Shown: piece by piece, positions 1-8,223 of the stretch
How the letters are laid out: the number at the start of each line of letters is the position of its first letter
Position numbering within the stretch: the first letter of the stretch is position 1
Virus record (IMG/VR): IMGVR_UViG_3300020175_000015
Location: 1-40,650 of that record
DNA: 40,650 nucleotides
DNA from: a virus
Strand: one strand, 5' to 3'
Notes under the pieces: model-generated
What the model was told of the DNA's origin: nothing
The model's database searches: none
The model's input: only the letters and a program-made list of their open reading frames with translations
Made by a program: the position numbers and the translations under genes

Positions 1-126
1 AAGGGGCCTAAGCCCCTAACCTTAATTTAATTATACGTCTGGGTTTGTCGCAACACGGACAATACCTTCAGGACGGTACAACTTAACACCGTAACGAGAT
101 GATGTTACATACTCGTGACGTTGGAA
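1..126. repeat. Left copy of exact 126-bp terminal direct repeat
   Basis: Bases 1-126 are identical to 40522-40647. The repeat carries a terminator hairpin and the last 32 codons of the major capsid gene. It most likely means that the sequence is circular or circularly permuted and was opened here. The length is close to a 127-base assembly overlap, and it lies inside a structural gene rather than beside the packaging or early region, so I doubt it is the true packaged terminal repeat. Confidence 0.95.
2..17 (-). terminator. Terminator after the major capsid gene
   Basis: Bases 2-7 (AGGGGC) pair with 12-17 (GCCCCT) around a 4-nt loop. Read on the minus strand the hairpin lies 13 bases past the capsid stop codon and is followed across the genome join by a short T run. 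The copy at 40523-40538 is the same site. It probably limits read-through from the very highly expressed capsid gene into the tail operon, which has its own promoter just beyond. Confidence 0.7.
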
Positions 127-993
127 GTCTTTGTTGTACTCATAATCAACTTCTGGCATCTGACGCCATGCACCCACGAATGGGTTAGCAACAGGTGCAG
201 CAGAGAAGAACATGTTCACTTTACCATTGTTACTAGAGAAGTCATTAGCAGTTGTGCCATCACGTTCTAGTAAAGCTGAGTCAGTGTTGTCTGGAAGGTA
301 GTTAGATGTGTATACATCAAAGCCGTAGACGTTAGCTACGAAACGCATACCAGTTGCAACACCTTGTGACACTACACCTTCGAACTTAGGGTTGTTAGAA
401 ACATTAACTAAGTTTGACAGTGTATTGATTGTGAACTCAACTGACGGATCAACAATAGCAACCATTGCTTGATCTGGAACATTTGACTTCTTCAATGCGT
501 AACGTGCATATGCAAAGTCTTCTAGTTCCATCTTACCTGAGTTACCACCAGCAATACGGTGTGCAATACCGTTGATAGCTTCAGCAGAGTTAGCAGATAC
601 ACCAGCTTCAGGAGAAGCAAAAGTTGTAGCTTCGAAGTGCTCAAGAATAGCACGTTCTTGCTCAGGTACAAAACGAGACATTAGTTCGTTTGCATAGAAG
701 AAGTCCTGTTCAGCTTTCTTAGTGATATAAGTAGCTGAAGTAAGATACTTGTCTACAGTAAACGTGAAGTCAGCTGTTGCAAGTGGATCATACGTAACTT
801 GTGTATCTTCAGTGTAGTTGTTAGTTGTAATCTCACCTATTTGTGGGATATGGAAAGTATCTCCGTCTGGGAAACCTTCAAGCATACGGACGTACCGTTG
901 TGCCATCATTTCATCACGAAGAAGTTCTTTTAACTCTTGGCTCCATACATCGGAACGAGTTAGGTAGGAAGTGGCAGAAGTCATACCAGCCAT
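31..993 (-). CDS. Major capsid protein
   Basis: 320 residues, forming the icosahedral shell. The call rests on strong positional evidence: it directly follows an acidic scaffold-type gene in a terminase-portal-scaffold-capsid order. Length and composition fit an HK97-fold capsid protein of marine podoviruses, with an N-terminal helical stretch, a beta-rich middle and a C-terminal segment of the kind that closes the A domain (YGVKLYRPEGIVRVA). No delta-domain cleavage site is obvious. The ATG at 993 has GGAG 8 bases upstream. A terminator hairpin follows, consistent with heavy separate expression. The last 32 codons are duplicated at the other end of the window. Confidence 0.85.
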   Translation of the reverse strand: MAGMTSATSYLTRSDVWSQELKELLRDEMMAQRYVRMLEGFPDGDTFHIPQIGEITTNNYTEDTQVTYDPLATADFTFTVDKYLTSATYITKKAEQDFFYANELMSRFVPEQERAILEHFEATTFASPEAGVSANSAEAINGIAHRIAGGNSGKMELEDFAYARYALKKSNVPDQAMVAIVDPSVEFTINTLSNLVNVSNNPKFEGVVSQGVATGMRFVANVYGFDVYTSNYLPDNTDSALLERDGTTANDFSSNNGKVNMFFSAAPVANPFVGAWRQMPEVDYEYNKDFQRHEYVTSSRYGVKLYRPEGIVRVATNPDV

Positions 994-1015
994 TTTATTT
1001 ACTCCAAATTAAAAA

Positions 1016-1789
1016 CTACAAACCAAATTTGTCGCCCAAACGCATTTTGTCATCCATTAATTGACGTTGGACTTTAGGTGTGTAGTAAAGGTTTTTGTTT
1101 TCTCGACGAAGATTTTGGTAGTAAGACCAATCACGTTCATTCGAGGCTTGCATATTTACACCTTCCGTGCGAACCGAACCTTCAACCAATGGTTTAAATT
1201 CTTTTTTAGGTTCACCAATAAGGTTAAAGAAAGCTGTGGGTGACTCTGCAGCAATTTCTTGCATACGTTCTATAGTTAACCCTAGCTCCTTAGCTTTATT
1301 CTGGATCTTAGCTGAGGCATCAGTGCCGTAACTCTTTTCCATTTCCTCATTAACAAAATTAAGGTTTTGCTTTACAGCAGAATCTTTATCTCGTTCAGTT
1401 AGTGTACGTTCAACAAGGCTCTTCAGGTCTTCCTCACTCAGACTAGGGTTGGTGTTCCCTTCTGACGTGCCACCAGTATTGTTGTTTGGCGTTGCATTCT
1501 TCGCATTGATGGGGTCTGCGGCCTTATTTTGCAACTGTTCCAAGAGATCTTTGGCGTAATCCTGTTTACTTAAATCTTCCCTCATATTACTGAGTTGTCC
1601 TTCAAGTTCTTTAATATAGCTATCAGCTTCTATTTTACCTTTAGCTAATACTTCAGGGTCTTTCCAATTATCTCCCTTCGCCTCTACGAGTTTCTGTACA
1701 AAAGAATCCTGTGGTTGGTTACTCTCAGTAGCTTGAAGCTCAGGTTGAGTAGTGTCATTGGTTTGTCCACTCTCAGAAAACACATCCAT
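1016..1789 (-). CDS. Capsid assembly scaffolding protein
   Basis: 257 residues, highly charged and helix-rich. It has an acidic, Gln/Asn/Ser/Thr-rich N-terminus, a coiled-coil-prone stretch around residues 48-90, a flexible Asn/Gly/Thr linker around 95-115, and a basic C-terminus (residues 225-257) suited to binding capsid subunits. These traits and its place immediately upstream of the capsid gene (22-nt gap) are typical of podoviral scaffolds, which organise procapsid assembly and then leave the shell. No catalytic or protease motif is visible. The start is an ATG at 1789 preceded by AAGGAA. Confidence 0.8.
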   Translation of the reverse strand: MDVFSESGQTNDTTQPELQATESNQPQDSFVQKLVEAKGDNWKDPEVLAKGKIEADSYIKELEGQLSNMREDLSKQDYAKDLLEQLQNKAADPINAKNATPNNNTGGTSEGNTNPSLSEEDLKSLVERTLTERDKDSAVKQNLNFVNEEMEKSYGTDASAKIQNKAKELGLTIERMQEIAAESPTAFFNLIGEPKKEFKPLVEGSVRTEGVNMQASNERDWSYYQNLRRENKNLYYTPKVQRQLMDDKMRLGDKFGL

Positions 1790-1792
1790 GTT

Positions 1793-2032
1793 TTATTCCT
1801 TATTAATTGTTATGAGTTTAAGCAGATCATCAAGTACTTGGTTGTACTCGTTGACTGCCACTTGACGTAGTTCCCAATTAGGTACTGCGTAATCACGAAC
1901 CGATTCTTTCTTTTTAAAATCTTGTTCGAGAATTTCTTTTAGATCATCGAAAGCATTTCTGTAACCTAATACTTCAGCTTTACGTTTCTCTTTATCTTGT
2001 CCCTTGAGACCTTTTAACCAAATAGATTTCAT
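1793..2032 (-). CDS. Small charged protein between portal and scaffold genes
   Basis: 79 residues, rich in Lys and Glu, predicted mostly helical, with no signal peptide or membrane segment. I do not recognise the family. Its ATG overlaps the TGA of the 33-residue basic gene upstream (ATGA), and it ends 3 bases before the scaffold gene, so it is translated as part of the head-assembly cluster. A head-assembly or connector accessory role is inferred only from position. Confidence 0.65.
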   Translation of the reverse strand: MKSIWLKGLKGQDKEKRKAEVLGYRNAFDDLKEILEQDFKKKESVRDYAVPNWELRQVAVNEYNQVLDDLLKLITINKE

Positions 2033-2130
2033 TTCTTCTTTTTCATTGGCTTTGTTTTAGGTCTCTCTTTAGGCTTAGGTTTCTTTGTTGTGTTACTGTA
2101 CGGTTTAACTTTACCTGCTTTGTATGGCAT
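2029..2130 (-). CDS. 33-residue very basic microprotein in the head cluster
   Basis: A short open frame of 33 codons begins MPYKAGKVKPYSNTT and ends in four lysines. Nearly half the residues are Lys, Arg or Pro-flanked Lys. The ATG (2130-2128) is two bases after the portal stop codon, and the TGA overlaps the next gene's ATG as ATGA, so it is tightly coupled on both sides. A Lys/Pro-rich peptide of this kind could bind DNA or a negatively charged head protein, but the function is unknown. Coupling and composition are the evidence that it is a real gene. Confidence 0.6.
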   Translation of the reverse strand: MPYKAGKVKPYSNTTKKPKPKERPKTKPMKKKK

Positions 2131-2132
2131 AT

Positions 2133-3878
2133 CTATATTCCCATTTCTTGAGCTAACATTAATTGTTCTTGGTTAATAGCCTCAGCTTCTTGCATCTGTT
2201 GCTGTGTTTCAAGTTGTTCAGATACTGAAATGTTTTCTGAGAACAACTCAGGTTCACCTAATTCTTCTGACAAGATTCTGGCAAACTCCTTACCTGACAA
2301 GTGGGCAGCCACTGTAGGGTCTTGCAACTTAATCTGGTATAACTGGGTAAGGTTCTGTATACGTCTAGCTCGTTCAGCAAAGTGTCTAGCACCTACAGGA
2401 ACAATCTTACCTTTAGCTGTAATGTCATCCTTAGTAATCGTCTGGAATAGAACAGCACCTGTAGCATCATCTAAAACTCTTATTGTGTCAGACATATTCA
2501 TATAACGACGAGACACCTCAAGCATAGCATTGAGTATTGGCTCAAGGAACACACGTTCGAAGTGAGCTGTCTTATGTTCGAAGATACGAGATGCTGAGTT
2601 CTGTAATGACTGCACCTCAAATGCTGTCTTCTCACCTGGTGTACGTATACCCATAGCTTGACGAGGAGCACCTGCCATCTCTTCCATCTTGTCTTCCAAG
2701 AACCTAATCTGTAAGTCAGCCTGTAATGCTGTAGCATCAGGAGCCATGTAACCTACGTCACCCTCTTCACCTAGATATACACGACCACCTGGTTCAAAGT
2801 CAAAGTCTTCTACATCACCTCTGATCTTTAACATAGGGTAAGCTATCTGGTCAAACACATCTGACTTCAAGTTCTCTAGGTGGTCAATACGGTACTGCAT
2901 ACCAACCAAATTATCTAAAGGTCCCATAGCATACAAGTTGTCAGGGCGAGGTCTCCATCCAGCTTGGAAGATAGGGGAGCTACCTAACCAACTAGGGTCT
3001 TCTTCGTTAGCCATAACATATGCTCTGTCAACTACTGTAATGACACGGTTCTTCAGTAAGACACCCTTCTCAGTATCGTAGTAGTCACCATAGAAGGTTA
3101 AAACCTCTACGTAGTCTGACTCGTAGTACTGCTGAATGGATGTAAAGCCGTCAGCTATATAACCGTCAGCTTTATCATACGTGGCGTCAGAACCCCTTAC
3201 AGCAGCTCTAGCACCCATCATTTTAGAGAAGACACCTTCCATGTATTGCTTTGACGGATCACTGTCAATCATACTTCGGATCTCTCCAAGAGTCTTTATA
3301 GACTTGAGGATCTTAGGTGACTTCTCAAAGCTGGGTGCTGTAGGATTAAAGCAAAGATCGTATGGTGAAACACGTACAACCTTTGGACCTACATAGTTTA
3401 CAACGAGGTCCCCAGCTTCTTTGACTTGGTAGTTGTCTTCCCATGTAACAGTAGCAAAGCAATTACCGTACTGAATGTAATCATAGAGTAAATCACTGGC
3501 TGTATTAACAAAGTTAGACTGACGGACTTTATTGTCCATGTATGCTTGTATTACACTACGTTTAGCTTTAACGTTAGCATCTCTTGTCTCAGCTTCAAAA
3601 CGCATCCACTTAGACTGTGGGAATAATGTAGCAAAGTAATTAGCATGGAGGTTATCCATAATCTGAGTTAGCTTGGGGGTTGTTGTACTGTTAGACCAAG
3701 GTAACATAGCATTCTTGGTTGTGCTCGTGTCTGTAGCATACAGGTAGTTACGTAACTCTTTCCACTCTTCAACCTTAGACTGACGAAGGTTAGACCATTC
3801 ACGCCATCTGTTAGATACCTCAATAGCCATTGAGTCAGGACTTAAAAGGTATTCTAATTCTATTGTTTCACCAGCCAT
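2133..3878 (-). CDS. Portal (head-tail connector) protein
   Basis: 581 residues. Twelve copies of such proteins form the ring through which DNA enters and leaves the capsid. The length, the location directly after TerL, and the general pattern fit the podoviral portal family: an N-terminal helical domain, a central beta-rich region with repeated aromatic/Asn motifs around residues 150-330, a long C-terminal helical part, and a Gln/Glu-rich tail (residues 545-575). Its ATG shares one base with the TerL stop (TAATG), so the two are translationally coupled. Confidence 0.85.
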   Translation of the reverse strand: MAGETIELEYLLSPDSMAIEVSNRWREWSNLRQSKVEEWKELRNYLYATDTSTTKNAMLPWSNSTTTPKLTQIMDNLHANYFATLFPQSKWMRFEAETRDANVKAKRSVIQAYMDNKVRQSNFVNTASDLLYDYIQYGNCFATVTWEDNYQVKEAGDLVVNYVGPKVVRVSPYDLCFNPTAPSFEKSPKILKSIKTLGEIRSMIDSDPSKQYMEGVFSKMMGARAAVRGSDATYDKADGYIADGFTSIQQYYESDYVEVLTFYGDYYDTEKGVLLKNRVITVVDRAYVMANEEDPSWLGSSPIFQAGWRPRPDNLYAMGPLDNLVGMQYRIDHLENLKSDVFDQIAYPMLKIRGDVEDFDFEPGGRVYLGEEGDVGYMAPDATALQADLQIRFLEDKMEEMAGAPRQAMGIRTPGEKTAFEVQSLQNSASRIFEHKTAHFERVFLEPILNAMLEVSRRYMNMSDTIRVLDDATGAVLFQTITKDDITAKGKIVPVGARHFAERARRIQNLTQLYQIKLQDPTVAAHLSGKEFARILSEELGEPELFSENISVSEQLETQQQMQEAEAINQEQLMLAQEMGI

Positions 3879-5413
3879 TAAGAGGCTCCTCTAAATCTGT
3901 TATTAGCCCAAACGATATTCTTGTCTTTATTTCTACGTACATTCTTGAATGGCTTGACAGCAATGTCTATAGCCGAAGCAAGAGCATCTTTAATATCGTC
4001 ATGCGGTGGGTTCCTTGACTGTAGTTCTTCTTCTAAAGTCTGTGTGTTACCACCACGATAATGCCATATTTGTAAGTTGTCATAACGAGGTTCTAAAGTT
4101 GCAGATATTCTTTCGTCTTTATTACCTTGGTATTTGTTAGGTCTGAACTCATCTACACTTATAGCTAATCCGTGTTGCTTGATAAGTTCTTTTAGTTGTT
4201 TAACGATTGCTTGTTGAGCTACTGTAACCTCAGCCCTTAGTTTACGGAATGACCACTTAGTTGACAACTGTAGTATGTGCTCAAAGTAATCTGTAATTCT
4301 GTCAGTACGAAAACGATCAATGTCTAGTACGTATATGTTATTATCTGAGTCAACCCCTACGATGACAATAGCTGTGTAGTCTGACTTCTTAGATAAACTA
4401 AAAGCAAAGTCTACAGCTGCAAATACGTTTAGCTTAGAGTCTTTGTAGAACCAGTGTCCTTGATCTTCTTTTAGTAACTTACGTTCGTAGTACTGAAACC
4501 TTGTGCTTTCTATAGGTACGTTGTCAGGATCTGAAGGATCGTTGTAGTACTGTGCTCTAAACTGACCCTTGTCTAAGTACTGCCCTCTTTTCTTAGCTAG
4601 TACCTTGATGTCAAACCCGAACCACTTACCGTCCTTCCGTTGACTACGAGGCCATAACATTTCACCTGTGCCATCTCCTCTATCCTCTACAGGACGTTCA
4701 AAGATCTCGTAGATGTTATCCTCACCTACCTTGTTACCATCATCATCAAACAGTTCTTCTGTCATTTGTAGCAGATCGTTGTATAGATCTACAGGATGGT
4801 AACGTGTACCTACCACCCATTCTCTAGCATCTGCACCTTCGATAGATGACAATAAAGAGTACTGTGACTTAACCTTGTTTCTTCCCTCACCTGTGTATGC
4901 ATTCTCGTATACTACTATATCATCGAGGACAGCAATATCGCAGTGCATCCCTGTAAGAGAAGTAGTAAGACCACCAGTGAACACAGACGGGTCACGTACT
5001 TTTTCTGCTTTCCTTAAAGGATGGTCTAACATAATCTCAGAGTTAGTCCATCTTGTTCTCTTACCATCTTCAGGGTGTACGTGGTCAGGCCAGTATCTAC
5101 TATAAGTATCAGATGTTAGTATTGTTTTAATAAAGCCTAACTGTTTTTCTGCTAGGTTAGCTGTAGCAGATATATACAGGATACGTAGTGTTGGGTCTTT
5201 GGTTAGTTCCCATGCTACCCTGTAAGCTATCATACGAGACTTACCGTGATCACGAGGAAACAAAAGAAGCTGGTGAGACTTAGAGTCTTTTCGACCCCAC
5301 CAGTTACATACATCTTCGTGACACTGACCTAGCATTTGTTCAGGTGCTACTAGCTTGATAAATGTAACTAAATCGTTCTCAGCTGCTGAACGTATTTGAT
5401 CTAATGTAGCCAT
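3878..5413 (-). CDS. terL: Terminase large subunit (DNA packaging ATPase and nuclease)
   Basis: 511 residues. The N-terminal ATPase has a Walker A-type loop PRDHGKS (residues 53-59) and a Walker B IAVLDD (160-165). The C-terminal RNase H-like nuclease shows VDFAFS near residue 335, a second acidic strand (YVLDIDRF) about 30 residues later, and HDDIKDA near the end. The enzyme cuts concatemeric DNA and pumps it through the portal. The ATG at 5413 has AGGA five bases upstream. The stop overlaps the portal start by one base. A TTGACA-17-TACTAT match overlaps the start codon, but its start site would fall inside the gene. Confidence 0.93.
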   Translation of the reverse strand: MATLDQIRSAAENDLVTFIKLVAPEQMLGQCHEDVCNWWGRKDSKSHQLLLFPRDHGKSRMIAYRVAWELTKDPTLRILYISATANLAEKQLGFIKTILTSDTYSRYWPDHVHPEDGKRTRWTNSEIMLDHPLRKAEKVRDPSVFTGGLTTSLTGMHCDIAVLDDIVVYENAYTGEGRNKVKSQYSLLSSIEGADAREWVVGTRYHPVDLYNDLLQMTEELFDDDGNKVGEDNIYEIFERPVEDRGDGTGEMLWPRSQRKDGKWFGFDIKVLAKKRGQYLDKGQFRAQYYNDPSDPDNVPIESTRFQYYERKLLKEDQGHWFYKDSKLNVFAAVDFAFSLSKKSDYTAIVIVGVDSDNNIYVLDIDRFRTDRITDYFEHILQLSTKWSFRKLRAEVTVAQQAIVKQLKELIKQHGLAISVDEFRPNKYQGNKDERISATLEPRYDNLQIWHYRGGNTQTLEEELQSRNPPHDDIKDALASAIDIAVKPFKNVRRNKDKNIVWANNRFRGAS

Positions 5414-5458
5414 AGTATCCTAGTTATTTTTATTTGTCAAGATAAAAGTTTAAATTAT

Positions 5459-6577
5459 TTAATAAGACCATGCAATGCTTACAGACCCACCATCAAAAGT
5501 ATTAGAGCCTGATGGTTTAACTTTAAGTTGAGTTAGTTCACCAGATAATGTTTTAGAACCTGCACCTATTCGTTGTTCATTTTGGTCTGGGTCTATGACA
5601 GTATGTGCTTGAATAAACTTATTGGTTGTATGTACTCTTGTAAATGTCATACTACCTGTCCATTTGTCTGCTGCGTTTTGTCCTCTAACAATCATACCTG
5701 ATGTAGACTCAGAAGCATTAGTCCAAACAGACCTAGATATATATCCTGAAGTTTCAATACCACCTGAGTCACCTAGCTGTATAAGTAAATCGTCACTACC
5801 ACTCATGCTTAATTCGTCAAACATAACTGTAACTTGACGGACATTTGCAGGTATTCCTGTAAAGTTTGCTTCTGTACTGCCACCAGGTGTTACAGCTGCA
5901 AGAGAACCACTGCCTACGTTGTCAGCCACTATAGAGCCTGTTACAGTACAGCCTGTTGCTGTTGTTTCTAATTTCTTTGAGTTGTCGTGGTAAAGAGATA
6001 CAGAACTATTACCTGCTGCTACAATCATTTTTTCTTCAGCTGGTGATATTAATTCAATAGTACCACCACCCCTTAGATATAAATTACCAGTACCATTATC
6101 CCTTATATGACTGTTTGAACCGTCGTGAAACAGTTCCATATCTGAACCTGCCCCAAAGATAACTTTGTTGTTATCACCAAATGACAAGTTGCCTGTAATA
6201 CTATCACCAGATACAGATACGTAGTCTGTTGATGCTGTAGTTGCAGCAGTTCCTAAACCTAGAGTTGCTCTACCTTCTGTTGCATCAGCATCTGCTATTA
6301 GAGATGCACCAAATGCTGTGACTGTACCGTCAAAGACTGGGTCATTAGATACAGCTATTAACTTACCGTTAACAACTAAACTGTTTGCACCTATAACATT
6401 TGCATTTGTAATATCATTAGAGTTCATGTCAAAGTTAGCTGACATGGTGTTAGGTGTGCTACCGTCCCTAGATACTGTGTTGTCAAAAGCATTGTTAAGT
6501 GCTTCGAAGTTAGCATTCAGTGCTGCTCTACTGTAGTAGCCTGATGCTATAGTTGTTACGCCTGGTTTCTTTGCCAT
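5459..6577 (-). CDS. Tail fibre protein
   Basis: 372 residues, rich in Gly, Ser, Asn and Thr, with no enzymatic motif. The N-terminal part (1-60) resembles the anchoring region of marine podovirus fibres. The middle (about 125-210) carries the recurrent FGDNNKVIFGAGSDM and LFHDGSNSHIRDNG type motifs common in cyanophage and marine-phage fibres. The C-terminal half is beta-rich and probably globular, the likely receptor-binding part. It is the last fibre gene before TerL, 45 bases after its stop. Receptor identity cannot be read from the sequence. Confidence 0.75.
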   Translation of the reverse strand: MAKKPGVTTIASGYYSRAALNANFEALNNAFDNTVSRDGSTPNTMSANFDMNSNDITNANVIGANSLVVNGKLIAVSNDPVFDGTVTAFGASLIADADATEGRATLGLGTAATTASTDYVSVSGDSITGNLSFGDNNKVIFGAGSDMELFHDGSNSHIRDNGTGNLYLRGGGTIELISPAEEKMIVAAGNSSVSLYHDNSKKLETTATGCTVTGSIVADNVGSGSLAAVTPGGSTEANFTGIPANVRQVTVMFDELSMSGSDDLLIQLGDSGGIETSGYISRSVWTNASESTSGMIVRGQNAADKWTGSMTFTRVHTTNKFIQAHTVIDPDQNEQRIGAGSKTLSGELTQLKVKPSGSNTFDGGSVSIAWSY

Positions 6578-6621
6578 TGTATTTATTAATCCTTTACCTT
6601 TGGTGGATTGGTTTTAGTTAC

Positions 6622-7020
6622 TTACAGCCAAACTCTCATGGGTGTCTCAGGTGTTACCCCATGTGATGTATCTAATGTTTCTACAGTATCACGCATAGCA
6701 TCACCCATTAGTCTAATGTTAACATGCCAGCCTGTCATAGCTTGCATCTCAGGATACTCCATGCCGTCTTCATCTGTCAGGGTGTTGCCTGTAGGCTCGT
6801 GTAGTGTGCCTACAACGTCGATGGCATAGTCAGATGTGTTTGACACTAGGTAAGGATCACCAACGTTTGTGGTAGTCTCCTCGCCTGTCTCCTCGTCTAC
6901 TGTTGTCTCAGTGTCTTGAGTGTAGAATGATGACAAGACTGTAGGCATATCAGCTTCAGTAGCTAACCTAAGGTAGAAGTCAGTCTTGATTACTTCTGGT
7001 TCAATTACTTCTTCGGTCAT
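6622..7020 (-). CDS. Small acidic protein in the tail-fibre cluster
   Basis: 132 residues with strongly acidic stretches (residues 1-12 and about 34-50). The ATG overlaps the TGA of the adhesin gene upstream (ATGA), so the two are coupled. Small genes beside fibre genes often encode fibre chaperones or attachment proteins. The segment MTGWHVNIRLMG followed by a long C-terminal strand resembles short proteins paired with tail-fibre tips in other phages, but I cannot name the family. Confidence 0.6.
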   Translation of the reverse strand: MTEEVIEPEVIKTDFYLRLATEADMPTVLSSFYTQDTETTVDEETGEETTTNVGDPYLVSNTSDYAIDVVGTLHEPTGNTLTDEDGMEYPEMQAMTGWHVNIRLMGDAMRDTVETLDTSHGVTPETPMRVWL

Positions 7021-8222
7021 GTTGTTAGCTCCTGTAGCTGAGTGTCTGATAATTTGCGTGGGTAGTATTTGATGGATTTGATGTGTCCGTTTATCAGGTT
7101 AGAACTTGGGTTGTTGGGGTAAAAGTAACCAATTCCCAACACAGATATTTCAGAGGGAACCGTTCCTGATGTATCAGTATTCACTGATGCGCCATTAGCA
7201 GAAACGGCGAAATCATTCTCGGCAAATGCCATTGCAAATTTAACAAGTTCAGAAGTTGCGCCTCTATTACCACCATTTATATCTGCCTGTGTACCACTTG
7301 TATTCCTAACAAAACCAAGATGAAATTGAGAACTGGTGTAGTGTATTATTCTGTTGTTTGGAGTGCCATCACTTAAATTGAAAGCACCAAACTGCTCGTT
7401 AAGAGGCTTGTTACTCTTGAACTCTACCAAAACAGTCCCTGCCTTCTGGTTATAACCAAAGGCACTCGTAGGAAGGGTAGTTACATCTGCCGCCCTAGTA
7501 GCTGTAGCACCTGTTGTTGGGATGTAAGACGTAGGGAATGCGCCTTGTTCTACCTGATGACCCCAGATGTAAATGCCATCAACTCCATTCCCTGCTGTAG
7601 CAGATACGTCTGAGTTTACTGTATCGTCCGACACCACTGTTATCATACCAGTACCTGAATCATTTAGAGGTTTAATCCATACTCTATACCAACCATTTCC
7701 TACTGACTCGACTCCGTAATCCTCCATATTCCTGTTACTTGTCTTGTAAATGTAATCAAACGTTCCAGTATTAAGGTCAAAGTAAGCAAAAGCTGCGTAG
7801 CCAGCATAATTCCATGCCCCTAGTCCAATTTTATTAAAACTACCTTCTCCTGCTTTTGCAAATATAGAAGAGGTATTAGTAGGTTGATCTTGACCACCAG
7901 ATACAACTAGGCGAGGCATAGCAGTTACGCCTAAATTTACAACTAGCTTTGTGGCAGTCTGTGTTCCGTCTGGTGCAGTTGCCACATTAGGAGTTACTGT
8001 AACACCATCCACAGCTCCACTGAATGTTTCACTGTTAGTGTCAAGATTAGTCCTAGCTTCCTCAATCAGTAAGCCTTTGACTGTGCCATCTGCACTGTAC
8101 TCAATGCGAGGGGTGTTGTTAGTAGCTGTTTGTATTAGACCATTACTACCAAGGAAGGTAGAGGAGGATGCTCTAGTGAATGTAATCAGGTCTGTTGCAC
8201 TATTTAAATTTTTAGTACCCAT
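7017..8222 (-). CDS. Tail-fibre adhesin with a lectin-like module
   Basis: 401 residues from the ATG at 8222, which has GGAG eight bases upstream. A GTG three codons earlier is in frame but less well placed. The protein begins with TFTRASSSTFLGSNG, then GLLIEEARTNL, a beta-rich domain ending in DGIYIWGHQVEQG and the hallmark SYIPTTGATATRAAD, then a second beta-sandwich. This layout is typical of concanavalin/LamG-like carbohydrate-binding modules in phage tail proteins. The same module appears twice in the preceding gene. It probably binds surface sugars of the host. Confidence 0.7.
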   Translation of the reverse strand: MGTKNLNSATDLITFTRASSSTFLGSNGLIQTATNNTPRIEYSADGTVKGLLIEEARTNLDTNSETFSGAVDGVTVTPNVATAPDGTQTATKLVVNLGVTAMPRLVVSGGQDQPTNTSSIFAKAGEGSFNKIGLGAWNYAGYAAFAYFDLNTGTFDYIYKTSNRNMEDYGVESVGNGWYRVWIKPLNDSGTGMITVVSDDTVNSDVSATAGNGVDGIYIWGHQVEQGAFPTSYIPTTGATATRAADVTTLPTSAFGYNQKAGTVLVEFKSNKPLNEQFGAFNLSDGTPNNRIIHYTSSQFHLGFVRNTSGTQADINGGNRGATSELVKFAMAFAENDFAVSANGASVNTDTSGTVPSEISVLGIGYFYPNNPSSNLINGHIKSIKYYPRKLSDTQLQELTT

Positions 8223-8223
8223 A

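Noticed and set aside
1-126. True packaged direct terminal repeat
   Set aside because: It lies within the capsid gene, far from the early region and terminase genes, and its length fits an assembly overlap; not excluded without read data.
2498-2737. Open frame of 79 codons opposite or within the portal gene
   Set aside because: It is an out-of-frame shadow of the portal coding sequence, with no ribosome site; the same applies to numerous frames inside other large genes.
5412-5440. TTGACA-17-TACTAT on the minus strand before terL
   Set aside because: The -10 overlaps the terL start codon, so its transcript would begin inside the gene; two -10 positions are off consensus.
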